Assembly: GCA_022701365.1 (NCBI GenBank)
Contig: JAKUHH010000080.1
Location: forward strand, 312,436 to 376,435
DNA: 64,000 bases
Source: Mycocentrospora acerina
Taxonomy: Eukaryota; Ascomycota; Dothideomycetes; Pleosporales
Direction of reading: 5' to 3'
In this document: piece after piece, positions 11,801-22,453 of the stretch
Numbering within the stretch: position 1 is the first letter of the stretch
Layout of the letters: each line of letters begins with the position of its first letter
Made by a program: the position numbers and the translations under genes
Notes under the pieces: generated by a model
Told to the model about the DNA's origin: nothing
Seen by the model: only the letters and a program-made list of their open reading frames with translations
Database searches by the model: none

Positions 11801-13289
11801 AATATGAATGCTCATCTCCTTACCTCGCGGTCTCCACTCTGAAACGTTTTCCGTTTGCGTAATAGCAAGGCGCGCTGTAAACGCGCGCGTTCAGCGAGAT
11901 TGTGAAATGACGATTCCTGATTTAGATGATGTTTGTTTTGCTATTTTTCCGAGGTCTCGCGACATTCTGCGATTCCATTGTAAGGCGCCCCCCATTATCC
12001 CACGCGGGTTAATTTATCCACGTCACTCGATCCACACGAAGTGCATCACCTCCTGTACATCATGATTTGCTTCCGCGTTCATTTTATCCACTGCACACAC
12101 ACGTCAAACTGACTAACCAACGGTACTTACGTAGCATCCACATGTGTCAGCGATCTCCCTCTCATCACCGCCAAGCAGTACACGGGCGCGGACGGGCACA
12201 TCCTTGGGTTACTCTTGGCACGGTTGAGGTCCATCCGTTCCATCGCGAGGCGCGCGCGCACCACGGTGCACCCGCACCGCACCGCAATGTAACGCAACAC
12301 AAATGTTGTGTCGCTTCTCCTACTCTGGGGACTCCCCGCCTTGCCAAGTGTTCCCGCCCAGCCTAAAAAGCCCGTCGTTCGCGCAGTGCAATACTTGTGG
12401 TGGCCCCTTTTACGGGCTTGGCGAGCGGACAGCTGACCTGACCTGCTGTTTGGAGGTGTAAGTTGCGGTCTTGACACGTATTCATATCAGAAAGTTTTTT
12501 TGTGCATGGTATTTTGTGTAGGTATTGGTACCGTGTGGGGCTTGCGAGCACGGATGGGGATAGTTGTCATGGTCATGTTTGGTTAGCATTAGCGTATGTT
12601 TTGTTGGGGGTTGGGGATAAAGTGTTGTTGGGGTGATTGTGGCGGCAACGGACGTCAGACTTGTGAGGTTTTGATACACTATTGCAACGATGGGATTGCG
12701 CTATTGATTGATGTTTTCGCGGTGTGTGTCGTGTTGATGGCGTGGACGGATCCACACATGGAGGTGAAGGTATACACGTCTAGATTGCCAAAACTCGGTC
12801 TGACTTGTACGTTTTCGGTTGGTCCGGTTGGCTACCCTGCCCCCATGGCCGAAGAGTCTGAAGGTACACAACACCGACTTTTCCCAAGGAAAGGATCTTC
12901 GGCGAAACCAAATCGAGCGCAATTCTCCCCGAGAATCAATCGTTGTCTCGGCCTTGTGCAAAGCATAATGGTCGAGCACTAAGGCCGGACTTCCTAGTCT
13001 TTAAAAAGTAGAATGAGACGAGAGGTCTGGTGACATTCTAGCCATTCACTCGAGCAATGACTCAGCTGAATTGAACGCCATGGCTTTTTAGCGTTCATGG
13101 GCAACAGCTTATGGTTTGTTGTCGTTGTTGTTGTAAAGCTCCGAGAAGCTGCAAAACAAACAATCGGGATTTTTTTCGTAGATGGGTTTGCCTGTCCAGC
13201 GTTTAAAGTGTTTTTTTTTGTCGCAAGGCTGGTCCTCATTGCCGCAATTTACGGCTTGAGTCGGGCGTGGACGTTTTCTGCTTCAAGTA
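8850..13289. other. Gene-poor upstream region of the proton pump
   Basis: About 4.4 kb without a convincing gene. The pump promoter must lie at its left end; a TTATAA at about 8900-8905 is some 50 nt upstream of the ATG, too weak to call a TATA box. Open frames reach at most 128 aa, show no family resemblance and lack splice partners. One short frame at 10547 resembles an F-box start (separate entry). The sequence is not obviously repetitive. Confidence 0.5.
10547..10726 (+). pseudogene. Possible F-box gene remnant
   Basis: A 59-aa frame starts MALEALPPEIWLVTF and continues with CFAWFILRHPP before a TGA. The Leu-Pro-Pro-Glu start, spaced hydrophobics and aromatic WF..LR block resemble the first helices of fungal F-box proteins. 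After the stop the same frame runs on with DDVFAGYLRALPNLLL before another stop. No intact downstream gene is found. It could be a decayed F-box gene or chance resemblance. Confidence 0.25.
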
Positions 13290-14720
13290 GCTTGTAAAAC
13301 TACTTAAATTAATTCGCCATCTATTTTAATGTTAATTTGAAAAAAAAACTCAAAGTTGTGGCAGCAGGACAAAGTTTAGAAATTTAAAAAAAAAAAAAAG
13401 TTCACGAGCGAAGGAAAATTTTCGTTAACTGATCTCCTCAAATGCGACAGTTTTCACTCTTGTCACCCTTCGAGACACTAGGTGATTTATCTTGTTAAAA
13501 AAATTCATCGTAGAGAATGACAAAAATCTAAAAATCTAAAAAAAAGTTCAAGCCTCATTTTTTGGTTGTCTTTACAACATTTTAACATGAATTCTAATTA
13601 ATCATGTTTAATCAGAGATGTGCATACTCCAACAACTCCCCATTATCAAATAATTTAATTATTCATCTTTTTCTTCCATCTCGTTCCAACTACCTTTGTC
13701 TTCCTCTCTGAATCCAAATATCCCACAATATATTTATTCACAAATCTCCCTGTTGCATTTTCCTTTCCTTTCCTATTTCTATTTTTTTTTATTTTTAGAA
13801 AATTGTCTCCTGCCCTTACACTGAAACAAACGTCCCCTACTCCCACTTAAATTAAAAAAAAATTCTCTTCAGCCTATCTATCAATCTATATGCTTAAACT
13901 TTTTTTTAAAAAAAAAATTACAAAAGCCTTTCTTTCTCTTAAATAAAATGTCTAAAAAAAAAAAGATTGATCGAATTTATAATTTTCACATGATTCCACA
14001 CTCATCAGTGAACATACACATACAATGCTTAACCATTGCAAATACTTCAGTCTAAACAAAAACGCCAAAATTAACAATACTGTGTCTAGGTTAAAAAAAA
14101 AAGGAAATTAGACACAAATAGCATTAGATATCCTCCTTCCTTCCAACAGTTTATTCGTCTACCCATCCATCCATCCATCCACCTATTCATCAAAAGCAAA
14201 TAATACTCAACCCCCTTACCCATTCACGCACCCATTCACGCACCCATTCACGCACCCATCCAAGTCATCATAACACATCACAGCACATCAGATACCACCA
14301 CCACCAAAAAAAAACAGAAAAAGAAAGATTTCCCCCAGCAAGAATCTAAAACAGACTTTTTATTTTAAAAAAATACTACAACAAAGCACATTCATGCAAA
14401 GAAGCATGGAAAAACCACATACACACATAAATAGAAAAAAGGCCGTGCATTCTGTTCTTTTTTGGTTGGCTAAACGAGTAGGAAAATAGAAGAGAGAGAG
14501 AGAGAGATATATATAGAATAGAGTAGTTATGTAGAAGAAAACCCACTGACAGACGAGTATATAGATAGAGCCCAAGTATATGTACATCCATATATCCTTA
14601 TATCCATGTGTGTGTGTGTATGTATGGAGAGGGAGAAATATCGAGAAGACAAAGAACACCGTATTAAATCCCCCATTCGACAATCATAATAATAACAATT
14701 CGTTGAAAAACCCCAGTATT
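13290..14720. other. AT-rich island with many poly-A/poly-T runs
   Basis: About 1.4 kb that is clearly AT-richer than its surroundings. It is dominated by homopolymer runs of 7-14 A or T (for example around 13338, 13387, 13788, 13853, 13905, 13960, 14093, 14308), a (CCAT)n run at about 14162-14181, a 12-bp tandem repeat at 14219-14258 and a GA/TA run at about 14490-14516. No coding potential is seen. The right edge carries the 3' end of the Gyp7 transcript. It looks like low-complexity drift rather than a RIP-mutated transposon, but I cannot exclude the latter. Confidence 0.6.
14219..14258. repeat. 12-bp tandem repeat, 3.3 copies
   Basis: The unit CCCATTCACGCA is repeated exactly three times, followed by a partial copy. 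It lies in the AT-rich island, about 500 bp past the stop codon of the Gyp7 gene. It is a minisatellite with no visible function. Confidence 0.9.
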
Positions 14721-14767
14721 GATCCCTGATAAAACGCCTCATGAACTACAATTCACCCTCTTGCTTG

Positions 14768-17620
14768 TTACTTTCCTGTCCCCTTCCCCTTGTCAGCCCC
14801 CTCCTTCTGCACCGTCTCAATCTTCCTGCTCAGCAGGCCTCTCAACAAGTCGCTTACGACCTTTTCTTCCTCAGCGCTCGCGTCGTTGCTCCCGCTTGCT
14901 TTCGCTGCATCAGTCCCTGATGCCTTGCCTCCTTCAGTCGCCGGTGCCTTTGCCTGACTGGACGGCCGACTCGGCCCCGCAACAACAGCAGCGGCGATTT
15001 TTCTCTGTCTGGCCTGCGGTGCAGAGGGGAAATTACCCTTTTTGTCGATTGTCTCGACTGTGCGCTGGAAGCGGCGGAAAAGCGATTCTGCGCGGACGAG
15101 CGTGGATTCGAGATCCATTGTGCCAGAGAGTTCGTTGACTAAAACAAGTTAGTATAGTAAAAGACAAGAGATGCAAGGAATGAGGCGTGTGTGGAATGAG
15201 GTATGCGAGGAATGTAAGGAATATGACATACCATACTTGAGCACCTCGTCAAAGTGCTTCAAATGCGCCATGATAACATCCCTGTGCTTCTCCAAAATGG
15301 CCAGAGCGATGAAAATGTGAAAGTTGCTGCTCAGGTAGTCGGTCCAGAGAGACTCCCACAGGCGCAAGACATCGGGCCATTCAAACTCCCGCTTGTACCA
15401 CACGAGCAGCATGCGGAAGAAGAAGAAGAAATTGGTCGATTCAGCGGATTGGAGATGTAGGTAGAGTTTTGGATCCATGAGTTGGACGAGTTGATCAAGA
15501 GTGAGGAGTTGTTGACGCATGCCGGACTGGTCGCGGAGAAAGTTTCGTTCCTGATGGGAGTGTTAGTTTTGCGAGAAAAGCCAATGGATAGGAATAGGGA
15601 AAACGAACCATTCTATCCATGAATCCGACAAAGCCCCAAAAGGCGACGGCGTCGTCCTGCATGACGGCGTAGATGGGGGCGAGCAAATCACTCATGCCCT
15701 GTACATAGCCAAGGTCTTTGTTGTATTCGTTATATGTAAGTAGCATATCCTTCATCTGCTCGAGATGTACGTTTGTGCCGACATCAGCAAATGGCGAGTC
15801 TGGGTCGGGGTGTGGAATGTCTTCCCCCTCAAAGATGGGAATGGTACGGTCTGTTCGGTGAACGTCCTTTTCTGTTGCACGAACCCCATTAAATGGGCAA
15901 AAGTCAGTCGGATTCGCGATTTAAAAAATTGAGGACACTGGAGAAAACAAACCTATCCTATTCTTCTGCTCGCGCCACCATTCCTCTTGCTCTTCGTCAT
16001 GCTGGCCTTGGACCATGCGCTCCCACCATGCGCCTTTGAGTCTAATGTACTCATCTCGGCGGCTGTTGATGTTTGCGCGTCGCTCTTCGTCGGAGCTGTC
16101 CCAGTCGTAAACGCCTAGGAGGAACAGCCAGGCCTCTTTCCGCACGCCATCGTCCGGATCCAGCCCACCGTGGAAGATGCGCTCCTTGACTTCGTCTGGC
16201 GTCAATTGCAGCCTGCCAGTGTCGTCGAAGAAGCCGTTCCATTCTTCAAGGGTAATGGGTTTTCGCCTGTCGGCCAGGGTCATCTTGTCCATGTCGAGAA
16301 TCTCAAAGTCGCCGACGTCGCTCGCCTCCATGGCCAAGACGTCCTTTGCCGTCCAGATGCGCTGGTTGCGGTCGCGCTCGCTCTGTTCGGCAATGCCCAT
16401 GGCCCATCTTGCCAGGTATATGCGCGCGCTGTCAAACTCGTCTTGCAGGGTCTGGACCTCTGGATTCTGGATCAGGCGCCGGACCTGGGGCGGGATATTG
16501 GGGTTCTCTGCGACGGCTTGGGCGGTCCTTCTTGTGAATGTCGTGACCTGGCTGAGCTTCTCCAGAAAGTTCCATCGCGCCTCTTTCAGGGCCTTTGTGA
16601 CGGGGTCCATGCCGCCGTCCCTCTTGCCGGGGACCTGCGAGGACGAAGCACCGCCATCCTTGCTCTTGGACGCGGCGCCGGGGGCTCCTTTGCCAAACGA
16701 CTTCTTGTCGTCAGCGGACGGGTCGATGAGGTAGATGCTCGGATCGGCGCCGGAGCGCTCGACTGTGACATATCTCTTCAGCCAGCGCAGGACCTCGTCG
16801 CCGCCCCAAAACATGCCGCCGCCGTCGCCAAAGGGATCGAAGCTCTCCTTGGCCAGCTTCTTGCGCTGCATAATGGTCGACTGGCACTCGCTGTCGTGGA
16901 AGAAGAGGGCGGGGAAGCTGTCACCGGCGCGCGTGTTGACGACCAGGCTGCCAAACCACCATCCGATGCTCGGCGGGCGCACCAGGACCGAGTAGATGTC
17001 GCTGACGGGGAGGGAGAAGGCATAGCCGGGCGTGGCTGTGTGCGAGGACGTGGTGGGCGGCGGGGGCACGAGGTACGACTGTGTGGGGGGCGAGGACGAG
17101 TCGGAGAGGTCGACCTTGACGTACGTGTCGTAGGCGTCGCCGAGGCCCGACTCGGGGATCCATGCGAGCAGCAGCGAGGCGGCGCCGACGCTGCGAGCGG
17201 ATGAGGACGAGGTGGGGCGGGCGTCGTTGGAGGCGTGGGGCGACTTTTGCTGGACGAGGGCGATGAAGCCGGGGATGTTGTCTTTGGCCGAGGGCGAGGG
17301 GTGGACGTAGACCTAGGGGATGTTAGTCACGTGGTGTTTATGGGTGTTTATGGGTGTGTGTAGGTCTATGTAAGTGTAGATGCAGTAAATTTGGTGTAGA
17401 TGCAAGTAACTGTAGGTGGACGTGAAAGTACAAGTATAGGGTGTGTAAACATGGGTGTAAATATCCAGGTAGTGCAAGACGAGGACAAGTTTACCTTGCT
17501 CTTGGTGTACAGAAGCTTCACACCTGAACCCGTGGCAGTGTGCTTGATGGTGTTGTACTCGCCCTCCTCGTCGTCGCTCATGTCGTAGAACGAGGCCGAG
17601 GGCGAGGGCGGAGAAGCCAT
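14768..17620 (-). CDS. GYP7: TBC-domain Rab GTPase-activating protein, Gyp7 type
   Basis: Stimulates GTP hydrolysis on Rab/Ypt proteins of the late endosome and vacuole (Ypt7 in yeast, by family knowledge). Exons 17620-17495, 17312-15953, 15871-15609, 15550-15232 and 15138-14768 give 812 aa. The N-terminal half carries the Gyp7-type lipid/PH-like region (about 10-230) and a Ser/Gly linker. The TBC domain follows from about 380: it opens at EEWNGFF, the catalytic-Arg motif region is IFHGGLDPDDGVRKEAW, and the Gln-finger motif is YVQGMSDLLAPIY. Typical Gyp7 text continues across two introns (GFMDRM joined to ERNFLRDQSGM). The C-tail is an Ala/Ser/Lys-rich extension. The donor of the third intron is the weak GTTCGT, supported by exact frame and family fit. 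The Mso1-like gene next door is also a secretory-pathway gene on the same strand. Confidence 0.93.
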
Positions 17621-18129
17621 GCTTTGCGTTGAAAGGGGGGCTTTCTTCTTCTCTTCTTCTTTCTTTTTTTATCGTGAGCAGGAGTCAAGAGGAGTGCTTT
17701 CAACAACAATAACAACAACAGCCATGTCTGGTGCTGGTCAGTCCGGCATGGCATGGATGCATGGCAGCGCTGCGCCTGATCAGTCAGTCGCGCGCCATGA
17801 CGTCTCGTGTGGCGGGGCAGTACGCGTCTGTCCAGGCAGCCATTTGCATGTACTTGGACACCACCACACCACGTGAAGACGGTATTCTATCAATGCAATG
17901 CATCGAATGCATTCTATCAGCACTGTGCATTGGTTGATTCTATCCGTATTCAATATTATGTATGCAATTACTGCCTTTTGTAAATGCCAAAAAGTCCGTG
18001 TATTTACCATATACTCTGTACATGCCATGCAACCAACACAGCTTGAAAGACTACTGAACCCCCCCAAACTCCACAAACTCCATAAACTCTATACTCTGCA
18101 AACGCCCGTGCTGCCCAAATCACATGTTG
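17621..18129. other. Intergenic, Gyp7 promoter and Mso1 3' flank
   Basis: About 0.5 kb between two minus-strand genes. It holds a run of pyrimidines just upstream of the Gyp7 ATG (about 17637-17670) and imperfect GCATTCTATC/TCAGCACTG-like short repeats around 17880-17940. No gene is seen. Confidence 0.5.
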
Positions 18130-19029
18130 CTATCGCATGCGCGGCCCGCTCGGCAGGCCAACGCGCCCTCCCCCTGGCGGAGCGCGTTGTGGCGGTGCGC
18201 CGCCATATCCGCCGCCGCCTCCTCCACCCTGCGCATATGGGTCGGGCATGCTGTATGAGCCCTGCTGGTGGTTCTGCGGCCTCCCGCCGCCGCCCGTATA
18301 GCTGCTGCTGCGCTCGTCGGGATAGGGCACCCGCCCACCACTGCCACTCCCACCAGACGCCGGCGCTCGCTCGTACGGCGACCGCATCCCGCCCTGGCTT
18401 GGGCTGGCTGGCCCCGTCGACTGCGCGCTCCCCGCCGAGCTGTTGGACGTCGACCTGCCCGACCCCCACAGCCGCGCCTTGAGCCTCTCCTGCGCCGTCG
18501 TGCCGCCGCCTGCGCTCGGGGGCGGCGACGGGTCGGCGGGGCCACCGCCTGGCAGCGAGCTCTGGTAGCTGCCGGCTCTCTGGCTGGGGAGAGGCCGGCC
18601 CTGGGTCTGTGGTTCGGGCGTGTATGAGTCGGCCATGCGGCCATGCAGCGGACGTGCCCCCCCGCCGCCGCCGCGTCCTCCAGCCCGGCGCAGCGAGAGC
18701 GGCTCCTGCGGTGGCTGCTGCTGCTGCGGCGTGTCCCACAGATCACTCAGTCCGCCGCCCGTGTTCCCGCGGCCCAGCGGCGGTGCCTGTCCTCGCCCAG
18801 CCGAGGATGCAAACTGCGCGGGAGCAGCCTGCTGCTGCTGTGCCCTGGGGTCGGCGGGCAGCCATGGCGGGAACGGCCTGCCCTTTTCCGTGTAGTATGC
18901 GCGCAGCACCCGCGAGATGTGCGAGTCGTCCTCGGTGTTGCCGTCGGCCTCGTCCGAGAGCAGCTGCTGCCGGAGGCTGTTGTACTTGGACGTCGTGTTG
19001 GTGAGCAGGTTGTTGAGGTACGACGACAT
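18130..19029 (-). CDS. MSO1: Mso1-like Sec1-binding protein
   Basis: A 299-aa single-exon protein. The N-terminal stretch (residues 1-60: SYLNNLLTNTTSKYNSLR, then acidic DEADGNTEDDSHISRVLR and AYYTEKGRPFPPWLP) matches the Sec1-binding region of the fungal Mso1 family, which binds the SM protein Sec1 at exocytic SNARE complexes at the plasma membrane. The rest (about 70-299) is disordered Gly/Pro/Ser/Gln-rich sequence with poly-G and RGGGG-type runs. The ATG at 19029 is preferred over an in-frame ATG at 19158, because the extra 43 residues are Thr/Ala low complexity and the family begins right at MSSYLNNL. GC content is very high, so several long shadow frames exist on both strands. It lies 0.5 kb upstream of the Gyp7 promoter on the same strand. 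Confidence 0.82.
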   Translation of the reverse strand: MSSYLNNLLTNTTSKYNSLRQQLLSDEADGNTEDDSHISRVLRAYYTEKGRPFPPWLPADPRAQQQQAAPAQFASSAGRGQAPPLGRGNTGGGLSDLWDTPQQQQPPQEPLSLRRAGGRGGGGGARPLHGRMADSYTPEPQTQGRPLPSQRAGSYQSSLPGGGPADPSPPPSAGGGTTAQERLKARLWGSGRSTSNSSAGSAQSTGPASPSQGGMRSPYERAPASGGSGSGGRVPYPDERSSSYTGGGGRPQNHQQGSYSMPDPYAQGGGGGGGYGGAPPQRAPPGGGRVGLPSGPRMR

Positions 19030-19839
19030 GCTTGCGGTGCCGAGGGGGGGTTGCGCGTGTTGTGTTGTTGTAGTTGTCGTCGCCGTCGCCGTCGCCGTCG
19101 CTTTGCGCAATCGAGGAGAGCCGTTTGGGCGGGCAGGTGGTGTCGTGGAGGAATGCACGTGGGCTGTTCGCCCTCGCCGTTTCCAATTGACTCGGCATAC
19201 GAGACAAGCGAGCGACTGCGCTCCTCCTTACACCGCCATGCCATGCCATCATGCCACTCCCCATCCACCCATGCATGCATACATGCACTCTTCACCTCCA
19301 TCTGCTACTGACACACTGACTCTCAGTCTGCAAATCTCGCTCTAATCTCCCATGTCCTGTTCCCATCCAACCACCCCCTCTTACCTTGTTCTCACATCCA
19401 CGTCGCATTCACCAGCCACATTCCTACTAGCCATCTACAAACCACCCATCCGAGAAGAGCGAGGTTGTTCCCCCAATACTTGAAACACTACGAAACAGTG
19501 TTTTTCTGGGCCTAGTTCTTACTTGCCCCCCGCTATTACTGCATCCTCATCCACCCATCCATCCATCAATCAACAGTTAGTAAAACTGCTGTACTGTCGT
19601 CTAATTCTCCAGCCCTATCAAAACATGTGACCTCGCTCAGTGAACATCATATTATAGTGCAAAGTTGGAGTGCTTTTGCCATTTTGTTTTTGTGTATTCG
19701 TATTGGAACACTAGAAACCTTGACCATTTCTCCTGTACGAGATACTCTACAGTGGTAGTAGGATATGATCTGTCCTTGAATCCCAATAACATCTTAGCCA
19801 TGACAACATCTCAGCCATAACAACCTCCACCAACCCACA
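19030..19839. other. Intergenic
   Basis: 0.8 kb upstream of the Mso1-like gene and past the stop of the hydrolase gene. It contains a GTCGTCGCCGTCGCC-type trinucleotide run at about 19075-19100 and CATG/CCAT-rich short repeats at 19240-19275. No gene is seen. Confidence 0.5.
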
Positions 19840-21675
19840 CTACAACTCAAACTGCTCCTCCCTACTCCAACCATCACCACCACCCCCCTTCTCCACCCTC
19901 GTCAGATTCACCCGGTACGCAGAAACCTCCAAATTCTCAAACAGCCCGCTCTCAGCCCTCTTCCAAAACACAACCTCATTCACCGCCAACCCAGCATACA
20001 GCGGCAACTCCACATCCGTCACACAGAAATCATCCCAGATCTTCCTGTCTTCACCCCGCTCCCCACGCTCAGAAACAACAAGGAGTCGCCACTCCTCGCC
20101 CTGCCGCGCATCCGCATTGTGGAACAGTAGCGTCGGCACGAGCTGAGCGTACCAGGGCGCGTCTTTGGGGGCAACCTGGCCCAGCAGGTTCCCGTCGAGG
20201 ACGTTTGTTGCGTTTGAGACAAAGGCTTCGAGGACGAGGCCGCGGTGGTCGGCTACGAGGGTGATGGATGAGTTGAGAGAAGAGTTGGTGCTAATATATG
20301 TGCCTGCGTAGCGGGCTTGGAGCTGGCGGATGGCGAGGTGCTCGGCTGCGCGGACGGCGGCGACGGACACGGTTTCTTGGACTAGAGAGAGGAGGTCGCG
20401 CGAGCCCGCGACGAGGATCGTGATGCCCAGGTCGTAGTCGGGGATGCTCATTATGACGGATGAGTAGCCTGGGAGGCCGCCTCCCTTGGTGATGAAGCGC
20501 ACTGTTCGGCGGGAGGGTTCGAGGATGCGGTTCGTTGTGAATATCTCCCATGGCATGCCATAGAAGCTGTTGAGGTCTTGGGATGGAGATACGGGGTTGA
20601 ACCAGTTCAATGCGTGAGTGATGCCGTTGTAGTGCGTCAATATGTAGCGGAGGTACTTGGATAGGTCGCTTGTAGAGCTGTATATCCCGCCCGTGGGAGA
20701 CTGGATGCCAATGTCGACGTCCCAAAAGTGCGGATTAGTTGGAATAACACCTGCGTCATCCGGGGGCAACGAGAGCGTACTCTTGCTCATTTTCAGAGGC
20801 TTAAAAATGGCTTCGTTGATGTACGACTCAAAACTCTGGCCCGCCACTCTCTCCAGCGCAACCCCGAGAAGCTCAAACGCAACATTCGAGTAAGTCGACC
20901 TTTGATTTGGCGCAAAGACTGGTACTTGCGATTTGACAGACTTGAGTAGATCTGTCATCATGTCAGTACTATTCTCTAATAGCCTTCTACGGCTCACCAT
21001 CCGAGGTGCATGGCTTCTCGTAGTTTGACGAGTATTCGTCGCAATCAACCAATCCGTCTCGTGACATCGGTGGAAGACCGAGCGTGATGGGGTCAGGTGT
21101 GTGAAGATTTTCGTAGTTTATCAAGTCACTCTGGGCGACTGCAACGGGGGGTTAGCCGTCGTACCTGTGAGCGTGAAGCAGCCCCTACATTCACGAGGGA
21201 TGCCGCTCAATTGGCTGGCAAGACTCCGCAAAGTAATGTCTTTCCATGGTAGGCTGCCTTCCTGTTTTTCCTTCAATTCTTCAATGTACTCATTGATTGG
21301 GTCGTCCAAGCTCAAATTGCCTGCCAATTGCTGATAAAATAGGCCCAACACAGTAAACGTCTTTGTGATGCTTGCGATTCGATATAGTGCGTCACCATTA
21401 ACTTCAGGTATGTCTGGGCGCGTCGTGTTTCGCACGCGAGCTGTATGGTGTCGAGACCACAATGATTCTTTTGACGAAGTGATTTCTACCGAAAAGGATG
21501 TCGAGTCGAATTCAGATGCGGCAATAATCGTCGTGAGTGCAGAGTCTATCTCCGAGAATGCAGCTTTGAGGAGTGTGTCATTGGCATCATAGTCAGGTGG
21601 GGGGTGCGCCGATGAAGGTTCGAAACATTTAGCGCTGACAATAGCTGCCCATAGCAGTGTATTTAAGAGAACCAT
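19840..21675 (-). CDS. Secreted beta-lactamase-fold serine hydrolase
   Basis: Member of the serine beta-lactamase/penicillin-binding-protein-like family common in filamentous fungi; substrates are mostly unknown and may be esters or amides. Exons 21675-21195, 21138-20998 and 20951-19840 give 577 aa. A hydrophobic N-terminal signal (residues 1-16) is followed by the nucleophile motif S102-I-T-K105, the second motif Y228-S-N230 and a third KGGG motif near 363-366, so all three active-site elements are intact. Several N-x-S/T sites suit a secreted glycoprotein. The C-terminal 150 residues form the extra beta-rich domain seen in fungal members. The first intron is taken as 56 nt with a CTAAC branch site; a donor 30 nt further on would leave only 26 nt and 10 more residues, also in frame. 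A true beta-lactamase role is not implied. Confidence 0.88.
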
Positions 21676-22453
21676 GTCGGTGTTTGTATTTCATAGAAAG
21701 CTACATGGTGTTTGTGGCGCTGAGGTAGACATCCAAGGCGTGATAGTAAGCAGTAACGCGTTTGGATGTTGGACCGTGTGTCTTCCCCGCAATTTGTGCC
21801 TGGATGACGATTTCATCAACAATCTCCTTTTAACTTCGTTAGTTCTTGCAAAAAGATACTGTTATATCGGGTGCGAGAGTGTTGTGTCAGATATGGTCAA
21901 AGTGTGAAGTTGTTTAGCTCTCATAATCACTTTCATACTTGGGCCCCTCCATGGTATAAGAGTGACTTTGTTTTGGCCAAAGAGAACTTAGATTCTCCAT
22001 ATTCATGCGTCAAATCCTGTCTTGAAATATTTCTGGTCAGTCAAAAATTGGGTCAATGGTGTCAGCAGGTGGGGGATGGCCTTCCCTTCAGCAAGTACCA
22101 CACTTTGCCAATATACAACACGACCCATGCCAGCTCTCAGTCACACAATCTTCTCGGGCTCTTCCAAACATAGAAATCAGTAACCGTATCAAAAATCGAG
22201 TGCTAAATTGTAACCAGTTAGTTGGATTGGCAAGTGCTGAAAACATGGTTACTGTTAGTCGTCTCGTTGGGATATGGTTTACTCACGGTTGGGTCCACGA
22301 AAAACCCGATCCATGGGAAACAGTCTACCACTAAACAATTTTCGAGCTTTGGAATTTTTGTTATTAAAAGTACACTTATCCCTAGCATTACAAGTCAAGC
22401 CGCTCTCTTCCCCAAATCAAATTTCCACACTTGCAAATCCCAGCCTTTCTACT
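21676..22453. other. Divergent intergenic region
   Basis: 0.78 kb between the secreted hydrolase (-) and the coiled-coil orphan (+), so it holds both promoters. It is moderately AT-rich, with no motif I can name with confidence. Confidence 0.45.

Noticed and set aside
9800..12500. Transposon remnant
   Set aside because: I looked for transposase or reverse-transcriptase motifs and terminal repeats in this gene-poor stretch and found none.
14219..14258. CRISPR-like array
   Set aside because: Units are contiguous 12-mers without spacers, in a eukaryotic genome; it is a minisatellite.
14360..14742. Hydrophobic Cys/Phe/Tyr-rich minus-strand frames
   Set aside because: They are translations of microsatellites and poly-A/T runs.
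16170..17204. 344-aa plus-strand frame
   Set aside because: Antisense shadow of the large Gyp7 exon in GC-rich DNA, with no family resemblance.
18089..19311. Several 130-220-aa frames on both strands around Mso1
   Set aside because: The GC-rich, low-complexity gene keeps all frames open; only the minus frame with the Sec1-binding start is protein-like.
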